This document shows, piece after piece, positions 1-9,507 of a DNA stretch of 64,000 bases (position 1 is the first letter of the stretch; each line of letters begins with the position of its first letter). Both the position numbers and the translations under genes were made by a program. The stretch spans positions 1 through 64,000 of the forward strand of contig CAMFII010000009.1 of assembly GCA_945952585.1 (NCBI GenBank), in the 5' to 3' direction. Source of the DNA: an uncultured Rhodobacter sp. (GTDB lineage: Bacteria; Pseudomonadota; Alphaproteobacteria; Rhodobacterales; Rhodobacteraceae). Under the pieces are notes generated by a model, which was given only the letters and a program-made list of their open reading frames with translations, did no database searches and was not told the origin of the DNA.

Positions 1-15
1 CTTGCGGAGCCTGAA

Positions 16-654
16 TCACGCCGCAAGCGGATGATCAATGGGTCCTGACCCTAGGATCGCCTCCAACTCGTCGGGCGTCAGGCCAAGGCGCGCCGCCGGG
101 GCTGCATCCTTCGTGCCATGGGCTCCGGCGGTTCCCGGCTGGCGAAAGGGGTAGACCCGGCCAACGGCGCGGTTCCAGATGATCGCAAGCAGCACGAGTG
201 CGACGGTGCCTAGGGCGACTGGCGAAATGGCGAACCAAAGGCCCTCGGCGCGGATGGCGTCCGGCGACAGAGCGGCAAGAAGTGCGACCGCGCCGCCGGG
301 GGGATGGAGGGCGCGGGCCAGCATCATCGCGGCGATAGCGCAGCCGGTCGCCAGCGGCGGGATCCAGACGCCCGATGGCAGGGCAAGGACGATGATCGTC
401 GCGACAAGAGCCGATACGGTATTGCCGACGATGGCGGACCAGGGCTGCGCGAGCGGGCTGTTCGGTACGGCAAAGATCAGGACGGCCGTTGCGCCAAAAG
501 GGGCGATCAGGTGCAGCGCAAGCGCCGGATCGGTGCCCGAAAGGGCGAGCGCCAGCAACAGGAGTCCGACCAGCGCGCCGCCGCCGCCGCGCAAATGGTC
601 CACCAGATGTCCCCGCGCCATTGCGGGACCCAGTCCGTGCAGGATGCGGTTCAT
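16..654 (-). CDS. HPP family integral membrane protein
   Basis: Predicted 212-residue inner-membrane protein. The family signature HPPGG sits at residues 117-121, after hydrophobic segments near residues 25-40, 45-65 and 80-95, with another near 145-160. HPP proteins are small multi-pass proteins; some members have been linked to nitrite transport, but the substrate here cannot be told. The ATG at 654 was chosen because an AGGGAGG ribosome site lies 6-8 nt upstream, whereas further upstream the frame reads through low-complexity basic sequence. The last ~40 residues are hydrophilic and probably cytoplasmic. It lies downstream of the transketolase gene on the same strand, separated by a terminator, so it probably has its own promoter. 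Confidence 0.8.
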   Translation of the reverse strand: MNRILHGLGPAMARGHLVDHLRGGGGALVGLLLLALALSGTDPALALHLIAPFGATAVLIFAVPNSPLAQPWSAIVGNTVSALVATIIVLALPSGVWIPPLATGCAIAAMMLARALHPPGGAVALLAALSPDAIRAEGLWFAISPVALGTVALVLLAIIWNRAVGRVYPFRQPGTAGAHGTKDAAPAARLGLTPDELEAILGSGPIDHPLAA

Positions 655-690
655 TGCGGCGGCCTCCCTTGAATGGACCCGATCTGGCAT

Positions 691-727
691 GAAAAAGGCC
701 CGTGCACGTGGCGCGCACGGACCCTTT
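691..727 (-). terminator. Rho-independent terminator after transketolase
   Basis: Read leftward, a GC-rich stem (GTCCGTGC paired with GCACGGGCC, one mismatch) is followed by TTTTT. It lies 22 bp past the transketolase stop and 37 bp before the HPP start. Confidence 0.75.
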
Positions 728-748
728 GATGCAAACCTGCGACGCGGG

Positions 749-2767
749 TCAGCCGAGCAGGGCCTTGGCCTTGGCGACAGTGGCTTCGGCGGTGATGCCG
801 AACTCCTTGTAAAGCCGGTCGGCAGGGGCCGAGGCGCCGAAGCCCTCCATCCCGACGAAATCGGCCTTGTTCGCCTTGCCGCCTTCACCGAGCAGCCAGC
901 GGTCCCAGCCGAAGCGGACGCCCGCCTCGATGGCGATGCGGACCGGGCCGGGCGGCAGGATCTTCTTGCGATAGGCCGCGTCCTGCTGGGCGAAGAGTTC
1001 CTGGCAGGGCATCGAGACGACGCGGGTGCCGATCCCCTGGCCTTCGAGCATCTCGCGGGCCTGAAGCGCGATCTCTACCTCGGAGCCGGTGGCGATCAGG
1101 ATCACCTGGCGGCGCCGGGTCGACTCGGCCAGCACATAGGCGCCCTTGGCGACGAGGTTCTGCGCGGTATGCGACTTGCGCACGGCCGGCAGGTTCTGGC
1201 GGCTCAGCGCCATGACCGTCGGCGTCGAGCTCTGGTTCAGCGCCACTTCCCAGGCCTCGGCGGTTTCCACGAGGTCGGCCGGGCGGATCACCAGCGTGTT
1301 GGGCGTCGAGCGGCTGATCGCAAGATGCTCGACCGGCTGGTGGGTCGGGCCGTCTTCGCCGAGGCCGATCGAGTCATGGGTCATCACATAGACGACCGGC
1401 ACGCCCATCAGCGCGGAAAGCCGCATCGAGGGACGGGCATAGTCGGTGAAGCACATGAAGGTACCGCCATAGGGGCGGACGCCGCCATGCAGGGCCATGC
1501 CGTTCATTGCGGCCGCCATGCCGTGTTCGCGGATGCCGTAATAGACGTAGCGGCCCTTGCGGTTGCCGGGCTCGAAGGTGCCGAGGTCCGGCGTCTTGGT
1601 GTTGTTCGAACCGGTCAGGTCGGCCGAGCCGCCGATCGTTTCCTGCATCACCGGGTTGATCGCGGCGAGCACCTTTTCCGAAGCCGAGCGCGTGGCGAGC
1701 TTCGGCAGCGCTTCGACCGCCGACTTCTTCACGCCGCGAATGACCGAAGCGAGCTTGGCCGGAACCTCGGTAGCGAAGATACGGGCGAATTCCTTCTGCT
1801 TGGCCGGCGACAGCGCGGCAAGGCGCATTTCCCATTCCTTGCGGGCGGGCACGCCGCGATGGCCAATGGCTTCCCAGGCCTTCTTGATATCCGCCGGAAT
1901 CTCGAACGGGCCGTGGTCCCAGCCATAGACGGCGCGGGTGTCGGCGATGAGCTTGGCATCCGTCAGCGCGCCGTGACCCTTGGACGTGTCCTGCGCCGAG
2001 GAGCCGAGCGCGATATGGGTCTTGCAGGCGATCAGCGCCGGACCTTTCGAGGCCTTGGCGGCGGTCAATGCCCGGTCGATGTACACCGGATCATGGCCGT
2101 CACATTCGAACACGTCCCAGCCGGAGGCGGCAAAACGCGCCTTCTGGTCGGTCACGTCCGAAAGCGAGACCTTGCCGTCGATGGTGATGCCGTTGTTGTC
2201 CCACAGCACGATCAGGCGCGACAACTGCTGCTTGCCGGCCAGCGCCAGCGCTTCCTGGCTGACGCCTTCCATCAGGCAGCCGTCGCCGGCGATGACATAG
2301 GTGTAGTGGTCGATGATCTTCGACCCCCACCGCGCACGGAGCGATTCCTCGGCGATGGCGAAACCGACCGAATTGGCGATGCCCTGGCCAAGCGGGCCGG
2401 TCGTCGTCTCGATCCCCTTGGCATGGCCGTATTCCGGGTGGCCTGCGGTGATCGCGCCCCACTGGCGGAAGTTCTTCACCTGCTCGAGCGTCATGTCGGC
2501 ATAGCCGGTGAGGTACAGGAGCGAGTAGAGCAGCATCGAGCCGTGGCCGGCCGACAGGATGAAGCGGTCGCGGTTCGCCCAGTCGGGGGCAGAGGCGTCG
2601 AAGCTCAGGTGCTTCTCGAACAGCACGGTGGCCACGTCGGCCATGCCCATCGGCATGCCGGAATGGCCGGAATTGGCGGCGGCGACCGCATCCAGCGTCA
2701 GGACGCGGATGGCGGCGGCTTTCTTCCAGTGGTCGGGATGCTGGGCGCGCAGGGTCGCAATATCCAA
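749..2767 (-). CDS. tkt: Transketolase
   Basis: Thiamine-diphosphate enzyme moving two-carbon ketol units between sugar phosphates in the pentose phosphate (and, where present, Calvin) pathway; cytoplasmic. At 672 residues it has the usual full length. The cofactor motif starts with GDG at residues 161-163 and ends with the NN pair near 191-192. The active-site segment GEDGPTHQP lies in the middle (pyrimidine-binding) domain, and SAGHGSM near residue 72 is a typical N-terminal signature. The start ATG at 2767 gives [10 protein letters not shown], typical of the family. It is followed by a strong terminator and has a plausible promoter at 2823-2850. It is not next to gap, pgk or cbb genes, so this looks like the housekeeping copy. 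Confidence 0.96.
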   Translation of the reverse strand: MDIATLRAQHPDHWKKAAAIRVLTLDAVAAANSGHSGMPMGMADVATVLFEKHLSFDASAPDWANRDRFILSAGHGSMLLYSLLYLTGYADMTLEQVKNFRQWGAITAGHPEYGHAKGIETTTGPLGQGIANSVGFAIAEESLRARWGSKIIDHYTYVIAGDGCLMEGVSQEALALAGKQQLSRLIVLWDNNGITIDGKVSLSDVTDQKARFAASGWDVFECDGHDPVYIDRALTAAKASKGPALIACKTHIALGSSAQDTSKGHGALTDAKLIADTRAVYGWDHGPFEIPADIKKAWEAIGHRGVPARKEWEMRLAALSPAKQKEFARIFATEVPAKLASVIRGVKKSAVEALPKLATRSASEKVLAAINPVMQETIGGSADLTGSNNTKTPDLGTFEPGNRKGRYVYYGIREHGMAAAMNGMALHGGVRPYGGTFMCFTDYARPSMRLSALMGVPVVYVMTHDSIGLGEDGPTHQPVEHLAISRSTPNTLVIRPADLVETAEAWEVALNQSSTPTVMALSRQNLPAVRKSHTAQNLVAKGAYVLAESTRRRQVILIATGSEVEIALQAREMLEGQGIGTRVVSMPCQELFAQQDAAYRKKILPPGPVRIAIEAGVRFGWDRWLLGEGGKANKADFVGMEGFGASAPADRLYKEFGITAEATVAKAKALLG

Positions 2768-2822
2768 GGGTCCGATCCTTCGGGATGGGGGCGCAATTGG
2801 CCGGCGGATGCTCTCGACCGGC

Positions 2823-2850
2823 TCAATACCAGCCTAGGCGGATTGTTCAA
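2823..2850 (-). promoter_or_regulatory. Putative sigma-70 promoter of tkt
   Basis: On the minus strand TTGAAC (2845-2850) and TATTGA (2823-2828) are separated by 16 bp, about 55 bp before the transketolase start. Assigned by eye only. Confidence 0.45.
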
Positions 2851-3034
2851 GCGCGGCAGACGGGTCCTTGGGCGGAAACGGGCGCAAAGCCCTTCGCCTT
2901 TCGTGCAAATTCGGGGAAGATGGGGCAGGTTACGATTCGTCTTGGGGAAGACGGATCGCTGTCCCCCTTCGGGTGGGCAACGAAAAGAAGACCGCGAACG
3001 AAGCGGTCGCGAGGCAAGAAGGGGAGCCGTGCCG

Positions 3035-3514
3035 ATGAGCGACATCACGGAACTCGGAAAGCGGATCACGGCGGCGCTCGACCGGATCGAACGCGGTCTG
3101 GCCGACCTGCCGTCGGCCGACTCCGGCCAGAACGAGACTGCCGCCGAACTGACGGAAGCACTCGAGACCGAGCGTCAGGCAGCGGCACAACTGGCCGAAC
3201 GTCTTCGGCTGACGCGCGAGCAGGCGGCGACCGAGTCGGCCGACCTGACCGAAAAGCTGGAGCGGCTGACCCGGCAACTCGACCAGCAGGGGCTGGAGAT
3301 CCAGAAGCTGCGCAAGCGGGTGTTCCGTCTGCGCGACGCCGTGCGGTCCCTGCGCGAGGCCCATGCCGAGGGCATCACCGATGCCGAGTTGATCAACCGC
3401 GCGATGCAGGCCGAACTCGACGCTCTCAGCGTCACCCGGCAGAGCGAGATCTTCGAGATCGACGAAATCCTGGCCGAGCTGCGGCCGCTGGTACTGGAGG
3501 CGCAGGATGCCTGA
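3035..3514 (+). CDS. Coiled-coil protein upstream of zapA
   Basis: A 159-residue soluble, strongly charged protein. Residues ~40-125 are rich in Glu, Gln, Leu and Arg with heptad-like spacing, predicting a long coiled coil; the final 30 residues are more acidic. A site AAGGGGAG lies ~10 nt before the ATG. Its last 8 nt overlap the start of zapA, so the two are probably translationally coupled. I do not recognise a named family. Its position and coiled-coil character suggest a partner of ZapA at the division ring, analogous to ZapB in enterobacteria, but that is inference from context. Confidence 0.8.
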   Translation: MSDITELGKRITAALDRIERGLADLPSADSGQNETAAELTEALETERQAAAQLAERLRLTREQAATESADLTEKLERLTRQLDQQGLEIQKLRKRVFRLRDAVRSLREAHAEGITDAELINRAMQAELDALSVTRQSEIFEIDEILAELRPLVLEAQDA

Positions 3515-3866
3515 GGTCGACATCCATATCGGGGGACGTGCGTTCCAGGTCGCCTGTCAGCCGGGCGAGGAGCATTTCCTGCGCGCCGCCGCGAAACTGC
3601 TCGACAACGAGGCGCAGCCGCTTGTGCAGCAGATGGGCCGGATGCCGGAATCGCGGATGCTGCTGATGGCGTCGCTGATGCTTGCCGACCGGATGGCGGC
3701 GCTTGAGGATGAGCTGCGGTTGGTCAAGTCGCAGTCCGCGACGCTTCAGGCCCAGGCGGCAGGCGAGGTCCGGCAGGTGCCGCCCGCGGTCGTCGATGCG
3801 CTTGGAGAGATTGCAGCCCGGGTCGAGGCGTTGGCGCTGGCGGTTGAGGAGCGGGCAGGGGCCTGA
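3507..3866 (+). CDS. zapA: Cell division protein ZapA
   Basis: 119-residue protein of the ZapA family, which binds FtsZ and stabilises protofilament bundles at midcell. The N-terminal globular segment (MPEVDIHIGGRAFQV, with a predicted beta-beta-alpha layout) matches the family, followed by a hydrophobic helix around residues 45-75 (MLLMASLMLADRMAALEDEL) and an Ala/Glu-rich helical tail. The ATG is inside the end of the upstream coiled-coil gene. Transcription probably ends at the hairpin at 3892-3918. Length and N-terminal motif agree with alphaproteobacterial ZapA. Confidence 0.85.
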   Translation: MPEVDIHIGGRAFQVACQPGEEHFLRAAAKLLDNEAQPLVQQMGRMPESRMLLMASLMLADRMAALEDELRLVKSQSATLQAQAAGEVRQVPPAVVDALGEIAARVEALALAVEERAGA

Positions 3867-3891
3867 TCCACGGCTTAGGGCAGAAAGGAAA

Positions 3892-3918
3892 GGCGGGCGC
3901 TCAGTCGCCCGCCTTTTT
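3892..3918. terminator. Bidirectional terminator between zapA and GST gene
   Basis: Perfect 8-bp stem GGCGGGCG/CGCCCGCC with a 6-nt loop, TTTTT on the plus strand and a T-rich tail on the minus strand. The GST stop codon falls in the loop, so the hairpin serves both convergent genes. Confidence 0.85.
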
Positions 3919-4554
3919 CCGTTTCGCGTCGGCAGCCTCGAAATGATCGAGTTGATCCCGGACCGCCTTCCGGAAGGCCGGCCGGTCGCAGGCGCGGGCG
4001 AGATAGGCCTTCAGGGCCGCGAATTCTTCCAGTTGTTCCAGCTTGCCGGGCATGCGCAGGACATCGGCCATCAGGATGTCGGCGGCAGTAAATCGGTTGT
4101 CCACCAGCCAGTCGCGTTCGGCCAGAACCGCGTCCAGCCGTTCGAAGCGTTGCCGCATCCAGCCGGCCAGCGGATTGTCGGAAACACCCTTCATGCGGAT
4201 GTACCACCAGGGCACCGTCACCATCTCGACCGAATTCAGGGCCGCGATGATCCATTGCAGCGTATCCGCCCGCAATTGCGGGTCGCGCGGCATGAGGATT
4301 TCGCTTTTCTCGGCCAGATGCAGGAGGCAAGCCCCGCTTTCGAAGATGCGGATGCCGTCATCCTCGATGAACGGAACCTGGGCGAAAGGCTGGCGCGCCA
4401 GATGATCCGGGCCGCGATCCGCGACCGGGACGGTCGCGACGGTATAGGGAAGCCCCGCCTCTTCCAGCGCCCACCGCAGACGGATGTCGCGGACATGGCC
4501 GCGCGGTCCGTTCGGCACCCAGTCATAGGTCCAGATCGTCACCGCGCCTGTCAT
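3901..4554 (-). CDS. Glutathione S-transferase family protein
   Basis: 217-residue two-domain protein. The N-terminal thioredoxin-like half contains the cis-Pro segment (QVPFIEDDG near residue 60) and the glutathione-contacting FESGACLLHLAE near residues 70-82. The C-terminal helical half carries the GST N-capping-like region FTAADILMADVLR around residues 155-167. These features support glutathione binding; the electrophile or reducing substrate is unknown. It is the last gene of a leftward group after purL, bolA and grxD, and lies 42 bp past grxD, so it may be cotranscribed with the glutaredoxin. Confidence 0.88.
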   Translation of the reverse strand: MTGAVTIWTYDWVPNGPRGHVRDIRLRWALEEAGLPYTVATVPVADRGPDHLARQPFAQVPFIEDDGIRIFESGACLLHLAEKSEILMPRDPQLRADTLQWIIAALNSVEMVTVPWWYIRMKGVSDNPLAGWMRQRFERLDAVLAERDWLVDNRFTAADILMADVLRMPGKLEQLEEFAALKAYLARACDRPAFRKAVRDQLDHFEAADAKRKKAGD

Positions 4555-4596
4555 CGAGGCATCTCCTTCAGGACGGCTGGGCTCTGCCGCCGGCGA

Positions 4597-4959
4597 TCAG
4601 GCGTTGGCCGCGCGGATCTTGTCGGCGGCGTCCTTGTCGTAGGCAACGCCCTTCGACTCGAACAGCTGGTCCAGTTCGCCCGACAGCGTCATCTCGGTCA
4701 CGATGTCGCAACCGCCGACGAATTCACCCTTCACATAGAGCTGCGGGATGGTCGGCCAGTCGGAGAAGTCCTTGATCCCCTGGCGGATCTCGGCGTCGGC
4801 CAGCACGTTCACGTCCTGATACTCGACGCCCATGTAGTTCAGCACGCCCGCGACGCGGCTGGAGAAGCCGCATTGCGGCATCATCTTCGTGCCCTTCATG
4901 AACAGAACGACGTCGTTCTTTTCGATCGTGTCGCGGATCTGCTCTTCGGCGGTGGCCAT
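4597..4959 (-). CDS. grxD: Monothiol glutaredoxin Grx4 type
   Basis: 120-residue CGFS-class glutaredoxin. The diagnostic PQCGFS motif binds a bridging [2Fe-2S] cluster with glutathione; [16 protein letters not shown] is the glutathione-binding region. These proteins carry and transfer Fe-S clusters and form heterodimers with BolA. The ATG at 4959 ([10 protein letters not shown]) was preferred to an upstream in-frame ATG at 4980, which overlaps the bolA stop. It follows bolA by 17 bp, an arrangement matching the known physical GrxD-BolA partnership. Confidence 0.95.
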   Translation of the reverse strand: MATAEEQIRDTIEKNDVVLFMKGTKMMPQCGFSSRVAGVLNYMGVEYQDVNVLADAEIRQGIKDFSDWPTIPQLYVKGEFVGGCDIVTEMTLSGELDQLFESKGVAYDKDAADKIRAANA

Positions 4960-4976
4960 GATGGTTCCTTTCGGGG

Positions 4977-5219
4977 TCATTCGGGGGCTTTGGTGGTCAG
5001 GGCAAGCGCGTGCAGCTCGCCGTTCGGACCATCCATCTTGCCCTTGAGAGCGGCATAGACCGCGCGCTGCTGCTGGACGCGGTTCAGCCCGCGGAAGCTT
5101 TCATCGACGACTTCGGCAGCCCAGTGGTTCCCGTCACCGGCCAAGTCGGTGATGGTGATCCGGGCCTTGGGAAAGGTCTCGCGGATCAGGTTCTCGATGT
5201 CCTGGGCTTCCATCGCCAT
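4977..5219 (-). CDS. bolA: BolA family protein
   Basis: 80-residue BolA-family protein, with the variable [16 protein letters not shown] region in the middle and the conserved H in the C-terminal GELHALAL segment, a cluster ligand in BolA-Grx complexes. The start at 5219 is supported by AGGAAAGGA 8-10 nt upstream. Placed between purL and grxD on the same strand, it likely works with GrxD in Fe-S cluster trafficking or iron sensing. This is the short BolA/YrbA type rather than the longer morphogene-like BolA. Confidence 0.92.
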   Translation of the reverse strand: MAMEAQDIENLIRETFPKARITITDLAGDGNHWAAEVVDESFRGLNRVQQQRAVYAALKGKMDGPNGELHALALTTKAPE

Positions 5220-5298
5220 GTTCGGCTGTCCTTTCCTGCCGGGCCTTGCCCGAAAATGTAGTCGCCGCAATGGGGCGGTGCAAGCGGGGGCGCTCCGC

Positions 5299-7458
5299 TC
5301 AGCCGACAGCCGCTTCGAAGGCGGAACGGTAAAGTCCCGACAATTCGGCCAGCGCCGCGGCGGAATGCCCCATGCGGAAATCGGTGCCGGTGAACCGGCC
5401 GACCTGGGCGCAGGGGACATCTGCCGCACTTGCAGCCGCCAGCAGCGCTTCGACCGCATCGGGGCGGCAAGCGAGCAGGTAGCGGCCCTGATCCTCGCCG
5501 AAAAGCGCCGGGATCTCGGCCAGCTCGAGCGTCAGGCCGATCCCCGCCGCCTCGGCCATCTCGAAGGCCGCGAGCGCAAGGCCGCCATCGGACAGGTCGC
5601 TCGCCGTCACGATCCGCTTGCGGTTGGCCAGAATGAACGCGCCATTGCGGCGTTCGACCGCCAGATCGACCGCCGGCGCATCGCCGTCTTCGCGACCGAA
5701 AGCCTCGGCCAGGAGCGCCGACTGGCCCAGATGGCCTTTGCCAGAGCCGATGAGGATAGCGACGTCGCCGTCCTGCGGTTGGCCGGCGATCAGGTCCTCG
5801 ACGCTTTCCAGCAGACCGACCGCCCCTATCGTTGGCGTCGGCAGGATGCCCTTGCCGTCGGTCTCGTTGTAAAGGCTCACGTTCCCTGAGACGATCGGGA
5901 AGTCGAGCGCGCGGCAGGCCTCGCCGATGCCTTTGATAGCGCCGACGAACTGGCCCATGATCTCGGGCTTTTCCGGATTGCCGAAGTTCAGGTTGTCGGT
6001 CGCGGCAAGGGGTGTCGCGCCGACGGCGACCAGGTTGCGCCAGGCTTCGGCCACCGCCTGCTTGCCGCCCTCGACCGGGTTGGCCTTCACATAGCGCGGG
6101 GTCACGTCCGAGGTGAAGGCGAGCGCCTTGTCCGTGCCATGCACGCGCACCACGCCGGCGCCGAGGCCGGGCGTCCGGATCGTGTCGGCCATGACCTGGC
6201 TGTCATACTGCTCCCATACCCAGGCCTTGTGGGCGTAGCTGGGCGAGGAAAGGAGCGCTTTCAGCGCGTCGATCGGATCGATCGTCGGCACCGGGCCGAG
6301 CGGCGCGGCGGCGGGCGTTGGCACCCAGGGCCGGTCATATTCAGGCGCGCTGGACGAGAGCTTCGACAGCGGCAGGTCGGCCTTGATCTCGTTGCCGTGC
6401 AGGATCAGGAAGCGGTCCTCGGGGATCGTCTCGCCGACGATGGCGAAGTCGAGATCCCACTTGTCGAAGATCGCCTTGGCCTGCGCCTCCATCTCGGGCT
6501 TGAGGACCATGAGCATCCGCTCCTGGCTTTCCGACAGCATCATCTCGTAGGCGGTCATCCGGGCTTCGCGCTGCGGGACGTTGTCGAGTTGCAGCTTGAT
6601 GCCGAGACCACCCTTGTCGCCCATCTCGACCGCCGAGCAGGTCAGGCCTGCGGCACCCATATCCTGGATCGAAATCACCGCGCCCGAGGCCATCAGCTCG
6701 AGGCAGGCTTCCAGCAGGCGCTTTTCGGTGAAGGGGTCGCCGACCTGAACCGTGGGGCGCTTTTCCTCGATCGTGTCGTCGAACTCGGCCGAGGCCATGG
6801 TCGCGCCGCCGACGCCGTCCCGGCCGGTCTTGGCGCCGAGGTAGACGACGGGCATCCCGACGCCGGAGGCGGCGGAGTAGAAGATCTTGTCCGCCTCGGC
6901 GAGGCCGGCGGCAAAGGCGTTAACAAGGCAGTTGCCGTTGTAGCTGCGGTGGAAGCGGACCTCGCCGCCGACGGTCGGCACGCCGAAGGCGTTGCCGTAG
7001 CTGCCGATCCCTTCGACCACGCCCTTGACCAGATGTGCGGTCTTCGGATGCGACGGCTCGCCGAACGAGAGCGCGTTCATCGCCGCGATCGGGCGGGCGC
7101 CCATGGTGAAGACGTCGCGCAGGATGCCGCCGACGCCGGTCGCAGCCCCCTGATGCGGCTCGATGTAGGAGGGGTGGTTGTGGCTTTCCATCTTGAAGAT
7201 GACCGCCAGACCATCGCCGATATCGACCACGCCTGCATTCTCGCCCGGCCCGCAGATCACCTGCGGCCCGGTGGTGTGGAGGGTCCGCAGCCATTTCTTG
7301 GAGGATTTGTATGAGCAGTGCTCGTTCCACATGGCCGAGAAGATGCCAAGCTCGGTGAAGGTGGGCACCCGGCCGATGATCTCGAGGATGCGCTGGTATT
7401 CGTCGGGCTTCAGCCCGTGCGCGGCAATCAGGTCCTCGGTGATCACGGGTTCGGTCAT
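5299..7458 (-). CDS. purL: Phosphoribosylformylglycinamidine synthase subunit PurL
   Basis: 719-residue small-type PurL, the synthetase subunit that converts FGAR plus ammonia and ATP to FGAM in purine synthesis, acting with PurS and PurQ. The N-terminal signature [12 protein letters not shown] is near residue 43, [10 protein letters not shown] around 90, and the repeated AIRS-type ATP-binding halves are recognisable ([16 protein letters not shown]). Length fits the PurL of PurLQS systems rather than the ~1300-residue fused form. purS and purQ are not in this window. The bolA gene follows after 79 bp. Confidence 0.97.
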   Translation of the reverse strand: MTEPVITEDLIAAHGLKPDEYQRILEIIGRVPTFTELGIFSAMWNEHCSYKSSKKWLRTLHTTGPQVICGPGENAGVVDIGDGLAVIFKMESHNHPSYIEPHQGAATGVGGILRDVFTMGARPIAAMNALSFGEPSHPKTAHLVKGVVEGIGSYGNAFGVPTVGGEVRFHRSYNGNCLVNAFAAGLAEADKIFYSAASGVGMPVVYLGAKTGRDGVGGATMASAEFDDTIEEKRPTVQVGDPFTEKRLLEACLELMASGAVISIQDMGAAGLTCSAVEMGDKGGLGIKLQLDNVPQREARMTAYEMMLSESQERMLMVLKPEMEAQAKAIFDKWDLDFAIVGETIPEDRFLILHGNEIKADLPLSKLSSSAPEYDRPWVPTPAAAPLGPVPTIDPIDALKALLSSPSYAHKAWVWEQYDSQVMADTIRTPGLGAGVVRVHGTDKALAFTSDVTPRYVKANPVEGGKQAVAEAWRNLVAVGATPLAATDNLNFGNPEKPEIMGQFVGAIKGIGEACRALDFPIVSGNVSLYNETDGKGILPTPTIGAVGLLESVEDLIAGQPQDGDVAILIGSGKGHLGQSALLAEAFGREDGDAPAVDLAVERRNGAFILANRKRIVTASDLSDGGLALAAFEMAEAAGIGLTLELAEIPALFGEDQGRYLLACRPDAVEALLAAASAADVPCAQVGRFTGTDFRMGHSAAALAELSGLYRSAFEAAVG

Positions 7459-7658
7459 TGTTCATCCCCTTTGGCCGCGGCTTGCGGGCCTCTTAGGCCA
7501 AGCGCGGACGGGGGAAAAGGGGGCAACGCTGCAGGTGCCGCGCGTCGAGGATTTTTTTCGGCTAGCATGTCGAAAAACGAACGGGCTGATCGTCCTTGTC
7601 GTGACCGGAACGCAAGACCGCGCTTTCGGCATCAAATGGACCCCGAGGAGTGAACCAG

Positions 7659-7997
7659 ATGCAATACATGGCCCTGATCTATATCGACCCGGCCCTTGCC
7701 CCGCCGATGAGTGACAAGATGAATGCCGAATATCTCGACCTGACCAAGCGGATGCGGGAAGCGGGGGTAATGAAGGGCGGCGATGCCCTGCACCCGCCTG
7801 CAACCGCGACATCGGTCAAGGTCCGCGGCGGCAAGGTCGAGACGATGGACGGCCCCTTTGCCGAGACCAAGGAACATCTCGGCGGCTACTACCTGCTCGA
7901 TTGCGCCGATCTAGACGAGGCGATCAAATGGGCGTCGCAGATCCCCGGGGCGCGTCATGGCACGGTCGAGGTGCGGCCGGTCGTGGTCTTCGGGTGA
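7659..7997 (+). CDS. YCII/DGPF-domain protein paired with ECF sigma factor
   Basis: 112-residue ferredoxin-like YCII-related protein with the hallmark DGPF motif (TMDGPFAETKEHLGG, residues ~66-80). DGPF proteins are the standard genomic neighbours of ECF42 sigma factors, and that is what follows. The ATG at 7659 lies 8 nt after GAGGAG; a GTG at 7650 overlaps that site and is unlikely as start. The stop overlaps the sigma-factor GTG start (GTGA), implying coupled translation. Its biochemical role is not established; it may be a regulator or a member of the sigma-factor regulon. Confidence 0.9.
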   Translation: MQYMALIYIDPALAPPMSDKMNAEYLDLTKRMREAGVMKGGDALHPPATATSVKVRGGKVETMDGPFAETKEHLGGYYLLDCADLDEAIKWASQIPGARHGTVEVRPVVVFG

Positions 7998-9232
7998 GCG
8001 AGGCGGCGCGCAAGGCATTGGAAGGCGCGCTACGGGCGGAGAGGGGGCGGCTTCTGGCCGCCCTGATCGCCCGAACCGGCGATTTCCAGCTGGCCGAAGA
8101 GGCGCTGCAGGAAGCGGCCGAGGCCGCGCTGATCCACTGGGGGCGCAGTGGTCCGCCAGTTTCGGCCCGGGCCTGGCTTCTGCGCGTCGGCTGGCGCAAG
8201 GCGCTGGACCGTCTGCGGCAGCGGGCCCGCGACCAGCGCCATCTTCAGGCCGAAGCCGTTCTGGCCGCCGAGGAGGGGGCCGAGATGACATCGCAAGATA
8301 TCCCCGATGAGCGGTTGCGACTGATCTTTGCCTGCTGCCACCCGGCGCTCGAGCCGAAATCGCAGGTCGCCCTGACACTTCGAACGGTCGGCGGACTGAC
8401 GACGACCGAAATCGCGCGGGCCTTCCTCGACAGCGAAACGACGATGGGGCAGCGGATCAGCCGCGCAAAGGCAAAGATCGCCGCTGCGGGGATCCCGTTT
8501 GCCATTCCGGGCCCCGAGCTGTGGTCCGACCGGCTGGCGTCGGTCCTGGGCGTCATCTACCTGATCTTCAACCAGGGCTATTCGCAGGGGCCGGAGAAAG
8601 ATGCCACCGGGACCGACCTTTGCGACGAGGCGATCTTTCTTGCGCGGCTTGTCGATGGCCTGCGGCCCGGCGAGGCCGAAATCGAGGGGCTTCTGGCGCT
8701 TCTCCTTTTGACCCATTGCCGCCGCGCAGCCCGGTTCGACGGGACGGGCCGGCTTGTTCCGCTCGCGGAGCAGGACCGGAGCCTTTGGGACCTGGCACAG
8801 CAGCAGGAGGGCCTCGATCTGCTCGATCGCGCCATAGCGCGCAGAGCGCCCGGGCCGAACCAGATCAAGGCGGCGATCGCCGCCCTGCACGTCACCGCCG
8901 GGGCTGTCGGGACGGACTGGCCGCAGATCGTCTCGCTCTACGAGGCGCTTCTCAGGTACGAGCCGACAGCGGTGGTGCGACTGAACCTTGCCGTTGCCGT
9001 GGGCGAAAGCGGAGATCTTGGCGGGGCAGCTGCCATCCTGGCCGACCTGTCAAACGACCTGGACGGCTATCAACCCTATCACGCGGCGCGAGCCGAATTC
9101 CTGGCCAGACAGGGACGATGGGACGAATCGATTGCGGCCTATGACCGTGCGATCGCCCTTGCCGCAAATTCCGCGGGCGCCGAATTTCTTTGCAACCGGC
9201 GGGAAAAACTGCGCGAACGGTGGGCGTCGTGA
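7994..9232 (+). CDS. ECF42-type RNA polymerase sigma factor
   Basis: 412-residue sigma factor with sigma-2 (residues ~10-80) and sigma-4 regions (~110-165, ending in TTEIARAFLDSETTMGQRISRAK), followed by a long extension. The extension contains the DUF6596-like block LGVIYLIFNQGYSQG and C-terminal TPR-like helices. This layout, with a DGPF gene directly upstream and no anti-sigma gene, is the ECF42 arrangement, in which the C-terminal domain is required for activity. The GTG at 7994 overlaps the stop of the DGPF gene and gives a start matching the sigma-2 boundary. The target promoters are unknown. Confidence 0.92.
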   Translation: MSEAARKALEGALRAERGRLLAALIARTGDFQLAEEALQEAAEAALIHWGRSGPPVSARAWLLRVGWRKALDRLRQRARDQRHLQAEAVLAAEEGAEMTSQDIPDERLRLIFACCHPALEPKSQVALTLRTVGGLTTTEIARAFLDSETTMGQRISRAKAKIAAAGIPFAIPGPELWSDRLASVLGVIYLIFNQGYSQGPEKDATGTDLCDEAIFLARLVDGLRPGEAEIEGLLALLLLTHCRRAARFDGTGRLVPLAEQDRSLWDLAQQQEGLDLLDRAIARRAPGPNQIKAAIAALHVTAGAVGTDWPQIVSLYEALLRYEPTAVVRLNLAVAVGESGDLGGAAAILADLSNDLDGYQPYHAARAEFLARQGRWDESIAAYDRAIALAANSAGAEFLCNRREKLRERWAS

Positions 9233-9250
9233 TGCCGCCGTGCAGAAAGA

Positions 9251-9277
9251 AAAAAAAAGGCCGAGCAGAAGCTCGGC
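9251..9277 (-). terminator. Strong leftward terminator with adjacent CCTCCCTGTTG motif
   Basis: Perfect 8-bp stem GGCCGAGC/GCTCGGCC with a 4-nt loop; read leftward it is followed by about ten T residues. Immediately upstream on that strand is CCTCCCTGTTGGACTTG. It ends transcription coming from the right, either the lysR transcript or a separate small RNA. The same motif-plus-hairpin layout recurs at 39394-39439. Confidence 0.8.
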
Positions 9278-9507
9278 CCAAGTCCAACAGGGAGGTATGA
9301 GGTGGTGAGAAAAACTCGATCACCGCCTCGCAGACGGATCTATGGGGCCGAACGAGTCGGTTCAAGGGAAGAATGCTGCTGGTGCAGCAACGCCGCTATG
9401 CAGTTTTCGCATGGCGATATTTTTGTCACATGAAATCAAGGCATCTGCCCAAGATTTGGGCGATCCGCGAACTTGCGACAATTTCGGATTTGCCTGCGAC
9501 GCCTCGT
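9278..9507 (-). other. Non-coding interval with PhaR-like palindrome, possible small RNA
   Basis: No convincing gene. The interval contains a TGCTGC-N4-GCAGCA palindrome at 9374-9389 (matching the CTGC-N3/4-GCAG pattern described for the polyhydroxybutyrate regulator PhaR), a short hairpin GCCCAA/TTGGGC near 9448-9463, and a CCTCCCTGTTG motif directly before the terminator. A leftward small RNA starting near 9350 would be about 100 nt. No clear -35/-10 pair was found. Confidence 0.35.

Noticed and set aside
179-3514. A 1111-codon rightward open frame running antisense across the HPP and transketolase genes
   Set aside because: Only its last 160 codons (3035-3514) are a real gene; the rest is the antisense of tkt in high-GC DNA, with no domains or ribosome site.
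7551-7587. TTTTTCG-N10-CGAAAAA inverted repeat before the DGPF gene considered as terminator
   Set aside because: Weak A/T stem with a large loop and no suitable upstream rightward gene; could equally be chance or an operator.
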